Shown here piece by piece: positions 1 to 7,142 of a DNA stretch of 64,000 nucleotides (position 1 is its first letter; the number at the start of each line of letters is the position of its first letter). The notes under the pieces are model-generated. The model did no database searches. It was not told the origin of the DNA and saw only the letters and a list, made by a program, of their open reading frames with translations. This DNA comes from Nocardioides marmoribigeumensis (lineage in GTDB: Bacteria > Actinomycetota > Actinomycetes > Propionibacteriales > Nocardioidaceae). The stretch is from positions 3,100,001-3,164,000 of the forward strand of contig NZ_JAVDYG010000001.1 of NCBI RefSeq assembly GCF_031458325.1, in the 5' to 3' direction. The position numbers were made by a program, and so were the translations under genes.

Positions 1-636
1 CTGATGGACCAGTCGCTGATCGCAGGCGTCGGCAACGTCTACCGCGCCGAGCTGCTCCACCGGCTGCGGCTCGACCCCCACCTGCCCGGTCGCGAGCTGA
101 CCGAGGGAGTCGTGCAGCGGGTCTGGGAGGAGCTCGTCCGGCTCATGCCCTACGGCGTGCGGACCGGTCGCATCCTCGTCGACGACGGTGACCTACGACG
201 GGCCGCGGCGCTCCTGCGCGAGGGCCGGAGCGGACGCATCCGGCCGACGTACGCCGTCTACCGCCGGCACGGCAGGGCCTGCCCCCGCTGCGGGGAGACC
301 GTCCTCAGGGCGACGATGGCCGCGCGCAACCTCTACTGGTGCCCGGGCTGCCAGGGTGGTCTGCCGGACCTCGAGGACCCCGCCGTCGCCCGGCTGCTGG
401 CCGGCGACGTGCGCGAGCTGGTCGCCGCGCGCCCGGCCGGGAGCGTCTGCCCCTCCGAGGTGGCCCGCAGGGCGGCCGACGAGATCGGCACCCCGGGCTG
501 GCGTGACCTCATGCCACTGGTCCGCGAAGTTTCATTGTCACTCGCACAAGAAGGTGCGATCGAGCTGCGCCGTCGCGGCGAGCGGCTCGACCCCGCCGAC
601 ATCGGCGCGGGACCCATCCGGCTCGCCCCGGTGTGA
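1..636 (+). CDS. Fpg/Nei-family DNA glycosylase, 3' part, fused to a DUF3253 domain
   Basis: The reading frame is open at the window edge, so the N-terminal catalytic domain lies outside. The visible 211 residues begin in the helix-two-turn-helix region (DQSLIAGVGNVYRAE) typical of Fpg/Nei base-excision glycosylases. A zinc finger of form C-x2-C-x16-C-x2-C follows (CPRC...CPGC, about residues 94-117). Fpg/Nei proteins normally end there, but this one continues for about 95 residues. That extension (CPSEVARR, WRDLMPLVREV, GPIRLAP) reads as a DUF3253 winged-helix-like domain, which I know mainly as a separate small protein. The expected role is excision of oxidised bases. What the extra domain does is unknown. 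I see no stop or frameshift between the two parts. Confidence 0.9.
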   Translation: MMDQSLIAGVGNVYRAELLHRLRLDPHLPGRELTEGVVQRVWEELVRLMPYGVRTGRILVDDGDLRRAAALLREGRSGRIRPTYAVYRRHGRACPRCGETVLRATMAARNLYWCPGCQGGLPDLEDPAVARLLAGDVRELVAARPAGSVCPSEVARRAADEIGTPGWRDLMPLVREVSLSLAQEGAIELRRRGERLDPADIGAGPIRLAPV

Positions 637-686
637 CGGGGCTTTGGGCCCTGGGGCGACCCGCGGCGCGGGCGGACAATCCCGGC

Positions 687-2363
687 ATGAGACCGCGCCT
701 CGCCCTCGTCCCCCCGGTCCTGCTCCTCGCCGCGTGGGGCCCGGGACTCGCGCAGCCGGCCGGCGCCGCCCTCGAGTGCTTCGGCCGGTCCCCGACCCAC
801 GTGATGGGGACGGCCGAGGGCACGTACACCGGCACCAACGGTCCCGACGTGATCATCGGGTCGTCGGCGAACGACGTCATCTACGCCCTCGACGGTGACG
901 ACCTGATCTGCGGGCGCGGGGGCAACGACGACCTCTGGGGGGCCGGCGGCTACAACCGGTTCCTGCCGGGCGACGGCGACGACCGGGTCTTCGGCAACTC
1001 GAGCCTGCGCCAGGACTCGGTCTGGTACACCGGCGCCCCGGGCCCGGTGACCGCGTCCCTCGCGACGGCGACCGTGACGGGTGAGGGCACCGACGACCTC
1101 AGCTACGTCCGCATCCTGCACGGCTCGCCCTACGCCGACGACCTCACCGGCTACGACGGTCTCGGCACGGTGTACGGCGGTCCAGGTGACGACACGCTCC
1201 GGCTGGGCAACGCCTCCGGGGCCGCCGCGGAAGGCGAGGAGGGCGACGACACGCTGCTGGGCGGTCCGGCCGACGACTCGCTCAACGGGGGCCCAGGCAA
1301 CGACGTGCTGGAGGGCGGGTCGGGCAACGACGACCTGGTCGGTGACCACACCGCGACCAGCTCCGACGACGACGGCGGGCCCAACGGCGACGACGTCCTG
1401 CGGGGCGGGGAGGGCGACGACCACCTCTGGGGCATGGGTGGGGCCGACCAGCTGACCGGCGGCCCCGGCGACGACTGGCTCAACGGCGCCGGTGAGATCT
1501 ACTGCGTCAAGATGCAGGGCTGCGAGAGCTACGACTCGAGCGGCGCGGACCGGGTCGTCTACTCCTCCGCCCCGGGTCCTGCCGAGGTCGACCTCGGCGC
1601 CGGTTCGGCCGAGGGCGACGGCGCCGACCAGGTGACCGATGTCGAGCAGGTCGTGGGCAGCCGCTTCGCCGACGTGCTGACCGGGTCGGCAGGGGCGGAC
1701 CGGCTCAGTGGTGTGGGCGGCTCGGACACCCTCGCGGGCCTGGGCGGCGCCGACGTGCTGCTGGGCGGGGCCGGTGACGACGCGATCGGCGGGGGCGCCG
1801 ACGTCGACACCGTCTCCTACACCTCGTCGTCCACGGCGGTCGTCGTCGACCTGACCGCGGGGACCGCCGCCGGCGAGGGACGCGACACCCTCACCGACGT
1901 GGAGAACGCGACCGGCTCGGCGTACGGCGACCGTTTGCGCGGCACGCCCACGGTCAACGTGCTGGTCGGCAGCACCGGCACCGACACGCTCCTCGGGCGT
2001 GGGGGCGCGGACACCCTCACCGGCGGAGAGGGCAGCGACTCACTCACCCCGGGCACCGGGGCCGACACCGTGTCGGGCGGGTCGGGCACCGACCTGCTGC
2101 GCTACGCCGAGGCGACGGCCGGCGTGGTCGTGGACCTCGCCGCCGGCACGGCGACCGGGGAGGGGCCGGACGCGTTCACCGGCATCGAGAACGTCCTGGG
2201 ATCGAGCCACGCCGACACCCTTCGCGGCAACGACCTGGCCAACCGCCTCAGCGGCGGTGCCGGCCCGGACCGGCTGGTCGGTCGCGGCGGCACCGACACC
2301 TGCCTGGGAGGCAGCGGCACCGACACCGCCGGCACGTGCGAGGTCCTGTCGTCCGTGCCGTGA
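687..2363 (+). CDS. Secreted RTX-type calcium-binding repeat protein
   Basis: This 558-residue protein starts with a signal peptide (MRPRLALVPPVLLLAAW, cleavage likely near AGA-ALE). The rest is almost entirely hemolysin-type nonapeptide repeats of the form GGxGxDxLxG (for example GGPGNDVLEGGSGNDDL, GGAGDDAIGGG). Such repeats form a calcium-loaded parallel beta-roll outside the cell. Blocks of repeats alternate with spacers containing VVVDLAAGTATGEG-type strands, a pattern common in large extracellular RTX proteins. No catalytic domain is recognisable. I chose the ATG at 687 because the signal peptide begins there. The in-frame GTG at 633 would overlap the upstream gene and place a non-signal stretch first. 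The role is inferred to be extracellular or cell-surface; the partner is unknown. Confidence 0.85.
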   Translation: MRPRLALVPPVLLLAAWGPGLAQPAGAALECFGRSPTHVMGTAEGTYTGTNGPDVIIGSSANDVIYALDGDDLICGRGGNDDLWGAGGYNRFLPGDGDDRVFGNSSLRQDSVWYTGAPGPVTASLATATVTGEGTDDLSYVRILHGSPYADDLTGYDGLGTVYGGPGDDTLRLGNASGAAAEGEEGDDTLLGGPADDSLNGGPGNDVLEGGSGNDDLVGDHTATSSDDDGGPNGDDVLRGGEGDDHLWGMGGADQLTGGPGDDWLNGAGEIYCVKMQGCESYDSSGADRVVYSSAPGPAEVDLGAGSAEGDGADQVTDVEQVVGSRFADVLTGSAGADRLSGVGGSDTLAGLGGADVLLGGAGDDAIGGGADVDTVSYTSSSTAVVVDLTAGTAAGEGRDTLTDVENATGSAYGDRLRGTPTVNVLVGSTGTDTLLGRGGADTLTGGEGSDSLTPGTGADTVSGGSGTDLLRYAEATAGVVVDLAAGTATGEGPDAFTGIENVLGSSHADTLRGNDLANRLSGGAGPDRLVGRGGTDTCLGGSGTDTAGTCEVLSSVP

Positions 2364-2435
2364 CCGAGTGACCGTGTGACCGACCAGACGACCGATCGCC
2401 TGGTGACCCGGCCCTGGCGGGAGGACGCTGGAGGC

Positions 2436-3671
2436 ATGAGGACAGAGCGAAGGCTCCTCGTCCTCGGCGCCGGCACCGCCGGGACGATGGTGGCCAACAA
2501 GGTGCACCGCAAGATCCCCGAGTGGCACGTCACGGTCGTCGCGAGGGACGACGACCACGACTACCAGCCCGGCTACCTCTTCGTCCCGTTCGGGGCCAAC
2601 CGTCCCGAGCAGCTGCGACGCAGGGTGCCCGACCTGCTGGCGAGCGGTGTCGAGCTCGTCACCGGCGAGGTCGACCTGGTCGAGCCCGTCCAGCACCTCG
2701 TGCGGCTGGCCGACGGGCGCGAGCTGGCCTACGACGTGCTCGTCGTCGCGACGGGGACCACGCCGCGACCCGACCAGACCCCGGGGATGCTCGGGCCGGA
2801 GTGGCACCGGTCGGTCGGTGAGTTCTACACGCTCGAGGGTGCCACCGCGCTCGCCGACCAGCTCGCCGCCTTCCGCGGCGGACGCCTGGTGGTGCACGTG
2901 ACCGAGATGCCGATCAAGTGCCCGGTCGCCCCGCTGGAGTTCACCTTCCTCGCCCACGACTTCCTGACCCGCCGCGGCCTGCGCGACGCGACCGAGCTCG
3001 TCTACGTCACCCCGCTCGACGGCGCGTTCACCAAGCCCGTCGCCAGCCGCCGGCTCGGCCACGCCCTCGCCGAGCGCGACATCCACCTCGAGACCGACTT
3101 CGTCGTCGAGGAGGTCGACCAGGACCGCCGCGTCCTGTCGTCGTACGACGGCCGCGAGGTCCCCTACGACCTGCTCGTCACCGTGCCCCTCAACATGGGG
3201 GCCGACGTGATCGGACGCTCGGGACTCGGCGACGAGCTCAACTACGTGCCCGTCGACAAGCACACGCTGCGCTCGACCGAGCACGACGACGTGTTCGCCG
3301 TCGGTGACGCCGCCGACCTCCCGACCTCCAAGGCCGGGTCGGTGGCGCACTTCGCCGCCGAGGTGCTCGTGGACAACCTCGTCGACCTCGCCGAGGGCCG
3401 ACCGCTCTCGCACTCCTTCGACGGCCACGCCAACTGCTTCGTCGAGTCGGGGCACGGCAAGGCCCTGCTGCTCGACTTCAACTACGACACCGAGCCGCTC
3501 ACCGGCACCTTCCCCCTGCCCGGGGTCGGGCCGCTGCGCCTGCTCGAGGAGTCGCGGCTCAACCACCTCGGGAAGCTCGCCTTCCGGCACGCCTACTGGA
3601 ACGTCCTGCTCCCCGGCCGCCCGCTCGGGCTCCCCTCGGCCATGTCGATGGCCGGGAAGCACCCCGAGTGA
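2436..3671 (+). CDS. FAD-dependent pyridine nucleotide-disulfide oxidoreductase, sulfide:quinone reductase-like
   Basis: The 411-residue protein opens with a dinucleotide-binding motif (LLVLGAGTAGTMVAN). It has the layout of sulfide:quinone oxidoreductase (SQR) relatives, including YDVLVVATGTTP and a C-terminal FAD contact (DVFAVGDAADLPTSK). Two cysteines sit where SQRs carry redox cysteines: Cys162 in MPIKCPVAP and Cys334 in HANCFVE. I see no third cysteine around residues 110-135, so the reaction may differ from classical SQR. A TusE/DsrC-like gene and a DsrE-like gene follow directly, which supports a role in oxidation or transfer of sulfane sulfur. The ATG at 2436 was preferred to an upstream in-frame start because the Rossmann strand begins immediately after it. 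Confidence 0.8.
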   Translation: MRTERRLLVLGAGTAGTMVANKVHRKIPEWHVTVVARDDDHDYQPGYLFVPFGANRPEQLRRRVPDLLASGVELVTGEVDLVEPVQHLVRLADGRELAYDVLVVATGTTPRPDQTPGMLGPEWHRSVGEFYTLEGATALADQLAAFRGGRLVVHVTEMPIKCPVAPLEFTFLAHDFLTRRGLRDATELVYVTPLDGAFTKPVASRRLGHALAERDIHLETDFVVEEVDQDRRVLSSYDGREVPYDLLVTVPLNMGADVIGRSGLGDELNYVPVDKHTLRSTEHDDVFAVGDAADLPTSKAGSVAHFAAEVLVDNLVDLAEGRPLSHSFDGHANCFVESGHGKALLLDFNYDTEPLTGTFPLPGVGPLRLLEESRLNHLGKLAFRHAYWNVLLPGRPLGLPSAMSMAGKHPE

Positions 3672-3694
3672 GCACGACGCTCAGGAGGAAGGAC

Positions 3695-4009
3695 ATGACC
3701 ACCACCACGATCGCCGGCCGTCAGGTCGACGTGAACGAGGAAGGGTTCCTCACCGACCCCGGCCAGTGGGACGACCAGCTGGGCACCGAGCTGGCCCACC
3801 TCATCGGGCTCGAGCTGACCGAGGACCACTGGAAGCTGATCCGCTTCCTGCGCGAGGACCACGCCGTCACCGGCGAGACCGCGACGTTGCGCCGGGTCAG
3901 CACGCGGACCGGCGTGCCGGTCAAGCAGCTGTTCGCGCTGTTCCCGGCCAAGCCCGCCAAGAAGCTGGCCTACGTGGCCGGCCTGCCCAAGCCGAAGGGA
4001 TGTGTGTGA
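3695..4009 (+). CDS. tusE: TusE/DsrC/DsvC-family sulfur carrier protein
   Basis: A 104-residue protein with the family's compact fold signature (VDVNEEGFLTDPGQWDDQL) and the diagnostic C-terminus GLPKPKGCV, where the penultimate cysteine carries the sulfur. The second cysteine of true DsrC, eleven residues upstream, is alanine here. It therefore resembles single-cysteine TusE-like proteins rather than the two-cysteine DsrC of dissimilatory sulfite reduction. The start is the ATG at 3695, set by an AGGAGG ribosome-binding site at about 3682-3688. A GTG at 3668 overlapping the previous stop lacks such a site. Its stop overlaps the next start (TGATG), so the trio is very likely one operon. It probably shuttles sulfur between the flavoprotein and DsrE. 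Confidence 0.85.
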   Translation: MTTTTIAGRQVDVNEEGFLTDPGQWDDQLGTELAHLIGLELTEDHWKLIRFLREDHAVTGETATLRRVSTRTGVPVKQLFALFPAKPAKKLAYVAGLPKPKGCV

Positions 4010-4524
4010 TGACCACCGAGATCACCGAGACCGCCCCGATCGTGCCGTCGTTCGACGACGTGACCACCGACCGCAAGCTGGCGATCATCTGCTCCAAGGG
4101 GAACCTCGACATGGCCTACCCGGGTCTCATCCTCGCCAACGCAGCGCTGGGGGAGGGCATCGAGACGCACCTGTTCTTCACGTTCTGGGGCTTCGAGATG
4201 ATCAACCGCAAGACGATGGGCCACCTGCACTTCTCGCCCATGGGCAACACCGCGACGCACATGCCCAACGCCCTCTCCGGGCTGCCCGGCATGACCGCGA
4301 TGGCCACGCACATGATGAAGAAGCAGATCGCGGACCTCGACGTGCCCGAGGTCCCGGAGTTCCTCGAGCAGATCCACGAGTCCGGCGGTCACCTGTGGGC
4401 GTGCCGCATGTCGGCCGACATGATGAAGCTGCACGAGGAGGACCTCTACGAGGGCGTCGAGGGCATCATCTCGGCCAGCGACTTCATGGAGCTGACCGAC
4501 GGCGCTCAGATCCTCTTCATCTGA
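4009..4524 (+). CDS. DsrE/DsrF/DrsH-like family protein
   Basis: This 171-residue protein has the alpha/beta fold of the DsrE-like 'peroxiredoxin family' (KLAIICSKGNLDMAYPGLILANAALGEG, THLFFTFWGFEMINRK). There is a cysteine in the first strand region (IICSKG) and another in LWACRMSADM, the position used by DsrE-type sulfurtransferases. Proteins of this family accept and pass on persulfide sulfur. The ATG overlaps the stop of the TusE-like gene by one base, so the two are translationally coupled. Together with the SQR-like flavoprotein this forms a three-gene sulfur-handling unit. Substrate and final acceptor cannot be read from the sequence. Confidence 0.8.
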   Translation: MTTEITETAPIVPSFDDVTTDRKLAIICSKGNLDMAYPGLILANAALGEGIETHLFFTFWGFEMINRKTMGHLHFSPMGNTATHMPNALSGLPGMTAMATHMMKKQIADLDVPEVPEFLEQIHESGGHLWACRMSADMMKLHEEDLYEGVEGIISASDFMELTDGAQILFI

Positions 4525-4572
4525 CCCGCCTGAGGACGTGAGAGGACCGGCCCTCCGGGGTAACAGGCGCCC

Positions 4573-5037
4573 ATGACCGACCGCGACTCCCTCGTCGAGC
4601 GCCTCGGCCGGCTCGCCGCCGACCGAGGCGCCTCCATCGTCACCGCCGAGAGCCTCACCGCCGGCGCCATCGCCAGCGCCCTGGGGCAGGGCCCGGACTC
4701 CGCCGACTGGTTCCGCGGCGGCATCGTCGCCTACCAGGAGCCGGTCAAGTTCGACGTGCTCGGCGTGCCCGAGGGCCCCGTCGTCAGCGCCGCCTGCGCG
4801 GAGCAGATGGCCCGCGGCGCGCGCGACCTGCTCGGCGGCAGCTGGGCGGTCTCCGTCACCGGCGTCGGTGGACCCGACCCGAGCGAGGGCGAGCCCGCCG
4901 GCACCGTGTGGATGAGCGTGGCGACCGAGGACGACGTGGTCACCACCAAGGTGCAGCTCGACGGCGAGCCCGCCGAGGTGGTCGAGGCGACCGTCGACCA
5001 GGCGCTCGAGCTGCTGCACGACGTGCTGCGCCGTTGA
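4573..5037 (+). CDS. CinA C-terminal-domain family protein (nicotinamide-nucleotide amidohydrolase type)
   Basis: The 154-residue protein consists only of the CinA C-terminal domain. It shows the conserved ESLTAGAIASAL and VTGVGGPDPSEGEPAGTVW motifs. Enzymes of this type (PncC) deamidate nicotinamide mononucleotide to nicotinate mononucleotide in pyridine-nucleotide salvage. The N-terminal molybdopterin-like domain of full-length CinA is absent, which is common. The next gene, kup, begins 35 bases downstream. A small inverted repeat (CCCAC...GTGGG, 5045-5060) lies in the gap. Confidence 0.85.
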   Translation: MTDRDSLVERLGRLAADRGASIVTAESLTAGAIASALGQGPDSADWFRGGIVAYQEPVKFDVLGVPEGPVVSAACAEQMARGARDLLGGSWAVSVTGVGGPDPSEGEPAGTVWMSVATEDDVVTTKVQLDGEPAEVVEATVDQALELLHDVLRR

Positions 5038-5072
5038 GGAGAAGCCCACCTCAAAGTGGGTAGACCTCCCCC

Positions 5073-6971
5073 GTGACCGATCGACGCCGGGCGGGTCCGG
5101 CTGCCGTCGTGGGGGCGCTCGGTGTCGTGTTCGGCGACATCGGGACCAGCCCGCTCTACGCGATGCGCACGATCCTGGGCGAGAGCGGACCCGTCACCCC
5201 GGACACCGTCTACGGCGTCACCTCGACGGTGATCTGGTCGCTGGTCGTGGTCGTCACCGTGCTCTACGTCGGCGTGCTGCTGCGCGAGGACAACCAGGGC
5301 GAGGGCGGCCTGCTCGCCCTGCTCGGGCTGCTGCGCCGCGCCGGCACCGGTGCGCGACTGGTCGCGGCCACCACGGTCGTCGCGATGGTCGGCGCGGCCA
5401 TGTTCATCGGTGACTCGGTGATCACCCCGGCCATCTCGGTGATCTCGGCCGCCGAGGGGCTGGAGACCGCCAGCCCCTCGCTCGCGGCGTGGGTCCTGCC
5501 GGTCGCGCTGACCATCCTCGGGGGAGTCTTCGTCCTGCAGCACCACGGCAGCGGCAAGATCGGCGCGGTCTACGGGCCGGTCATGGTCGCGTGGTTCGCC
5601 GTCCTCGCGCTCGGCGGCCTCGCCTCGCTGGTGCAGGACCCGGCCGCGGTGCAGGCCCTCTCGCCCCACCACGCCGTCCTCTACTTCGTGCACGACCCGC
5701 TCACCGCGTTCCTCTCGCTCGGTGCGGTCGTCCTGGCGGTCACCGGCGGCGAGGCGCTCTATGCCGACCTCGGCCACTTCGGGCGACCGGCCATCGCACG
5801 GGCCTGGTTGTTCGCCGTCCTGCCCGCCCTGCTGCTGGCCTACCTCGGGGAGGCCTCGGCCGTCGTACGCGACCCCAAGGCGGCCGGCGACCCGTTCTAC
5901 GCCGTCGTCCCCTCGTGGGGCACGATCCCGGTGCTCGTGCTGGCCACCCTGGCCACGGTCATCGCCTCGCAGGCGGTCATCGCCGGTGGGTTCACGGTCT
6001 TCCACCAGGCCGGCGGGCTCGGCCTGTTCCCCTTCCTCCGCACCCGTCACCCGTCGGCCACCGAGAGCGGGAGGATCTACGTCCCGGCGGTCAACTGGGC
6101 CCTCGCGGTGGCGGTGCTGGGCGTCGTCCTGCTGTTCCGCAGCAGCGAGCGCCTCGCCGCGGCGTACGGCGTGGCCGTCGCGTTCACGATGCTCACCACC
6201 ACCACGCTGTTCCTCGTGCTCGACCACGTGCGGGGCGAGCGCCACCCCGTGCGGCGCGCCGCGGCCTGGCTCGGCCTCGTCGTGATGGTCGTGTTCTGCG
6301 CAGCGGCCCTGCCCAAGATCCCCCAGGGCGGCTGGGCGCCCGTGCTGATCGGGGCCGTCGTGTTCGTGCTGCTGTGGACCTGGTGGAGCGGGCAGCGCCG
6401 GCTGGCGGCCGCCCGCGCCGCCGACGAGGTCTCCCCGCGCGACCTCCTCGCCGAGCTCCACCGCAGCGGCATCGAGCCCCACCGCACGCCCCACACGGCG
6501 GTCTTCCTCACCGAGGACGACGCCGTCGCGCCGTTCGCCCTGCGCACGATCACCGAGCAGGCGCAGGTCCTGCCCGAGCGGGTGCTGCTGCTCAGCTGGC
6601 AGGTCGAGGACACCCCGGGCTCCGAGGCCCACGTCAACCACGTCGAGCTCGACCCGTTCGAGGACTGCGAGGGCGTCACGGGCCTGTCGGTGACCCTCGG
6701 CTACCGCGAGCGGCTGTCGGTGCAGCACGTGCTCGAGTGCGCGATCGAGCAGCACCCCGAGGCGCTGCGCGGCGTCGACCCGGGCGAGGCGACCTACCTG
6801 GTCTCCGACTCGATCCCGCTGGTGGCCAAGGGGTGCGGCATGGCCGTCTGGCGCCAGCGGCTGTTCGTCCTCATGGCCAGGCTCTCCACCGACCGGGTCG
6901 ACCAGCTCGAGCTGCCGCGTGCGCGGACCATCGTGATCGGGCGGGAGTTCCAGCTCGCCGTGCGCAGCTGA
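5073..6971 (+). CDS. kup: KUP/HAK/KT-family potassium uptake protein
   Basis: A 632-residue protein with the KUP signature near the N-terminus (ALGVVFGDIGTSPLYAM). About twelve hydrophobic segments span roughly residues 10-430, followed by a cytosolic C-terminal domain. The family imports K+ with H+. GEALYADLGHFG and WFAVLALGG-type segments match conserved KUP helices. Start is a GTG. The gap to the upstream CinA-like gene is only 35 bases, so I do not see room for a c-di-AMP riboswitch, which controls kup in some actinobacteria. The gene ends at the dispersed hairpin element and converges on selD. Confidence 0.95.
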   Translation: MTDRRRAGPAAVVGALGVVFGDIGTSPLYAMRTILGESGPVTPDTVYGVTSTVIWSLVVVVTVLYVGVLLREDNQGEGGLLALLGLLRRAGTGARLVAATTVVAMVGAAMFIGDSVITPAISVISAAEGLETASPSLAAWVLPVALTILGGVFVLQHHGSGKIGAVYGPVMVAWFAVLALGGLASLVQDPAAVQALSPHHAVLYFVHDPLTAFLSLGAVVLAVTGGEALYADLGHFGRPAIARAWLFAVLPALLLAYLGEASAVVRDPKAAGDPFYAVVPSWGTIPVLVLATLATVIASQAVIAGGFTVFHQAGGLGLFPFLRTRHPSATESGRIYVPAVNWALAVAVLGVVLLFRSSERLAAAYGVAVAFTMLTTTTLFLVLDHVRGERHPVRRAAAWLGLVVMVVFCAAALPKIPQGGWAPVLIGAVVFVLLWTWWSGQRRLAAARAADEVSPRDLLAELHRSGIEPHRTPHTAVFLTEDDAVAPFALRTITEQAQVLPERVLLLSWQVEDTPGSEAHVNHVELDPFEDCEGVTGLSVTLGYRERLSVQHVLECAIEQHPEALRGVDPGEATYLVSDSIPLVAKGCGMAVWRQRLFVLMARLSTDRVDQLELPRARTIVIGREFQLAVRS

Positions 6972-6974
6972 CCG

Positions 6975-7034
6975 CGCGTCCCCACCCGCGCGTACTCCGA
7001 CGTACGCGTCCCCACCCGCGCGTACTCCGACGTA
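6975..7034. repeat. Two perfect tandem copies of a 30-bp unit
   Basis: Bases 6975-7004 and 7005-7034 are identical 30-bp units beginning CGCGTCCCCACCCGCG and ending in ACTCCGACGTA. Each unit contains the left arm of the adjoining hairpin, so the arm GCGTACTCCGACGTACGCG occurs at both 6990-7008 and 7020-7038. The single right arm can therefore pair with either. The duplication is not present at the second copy of the element near 33185. Confidence 0.95.
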
Positions 7035-7142
7035 CGCGTGGCTGATGTCCGATTTGTCCAGCGCGTACGTCGGAGTACGCGGGGCGGGGCGGCCGGGCGG
7101 GGCGGCCGGGCGGGGCGGGGCGGGGCGGGGCGGCCGGGCCGG
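7020..7142. repeat. Dispersed 61-bp hairpin element, copy 1, with G-rich tail
   Basis: Bases 7020-7038 (GCGTACTCCGACGTACGCG) and 7062-7080 are perfect 19-nt inverted repeats enclosing a 23-nt loop (7039-7061, containing TGATGTCCGATTTGTCC). From 7081 to 7140 follows a tract of GGGGC/GGCCGGGC runs. The whole 61 bp recurs without change at 33185-33245, again followed by such a tract. The element lies between the convergent ends of kup and selD. Read on the selD strand it is a C-rich stretch followed by a hairpin, which would fit a Rho-type or intrinsic 3'-end module. On the plus strand the tail can form G-quadruplexes. Its function is unknown. Confidence 0.9.

Noticed and set aside
5038-5072. 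A c-di-AMP (ydaO-type) riboswitch upstream of kup
   Set aside because: Only 35 bases separate the genes, far too short; just a small CCCAC/GTGGG repeat is present.
4731-6755. Long minus-strand frames across kup and the CinA-like gene
   Set aside because: Shadow frames caused by high third-position GC; composition is repetitive Gln/Asp/Arg/His with no recognisable domain.
6972-7140. A small plus-strand gene starting at the hairpin (peptide MSDLSSAYVGVR...)
   Set aside because: The frame is only open because of the GC-rich tail. The loop and arms are conserved as DNA/RNA, and the frames after the 61-bp core differ between the two copies.
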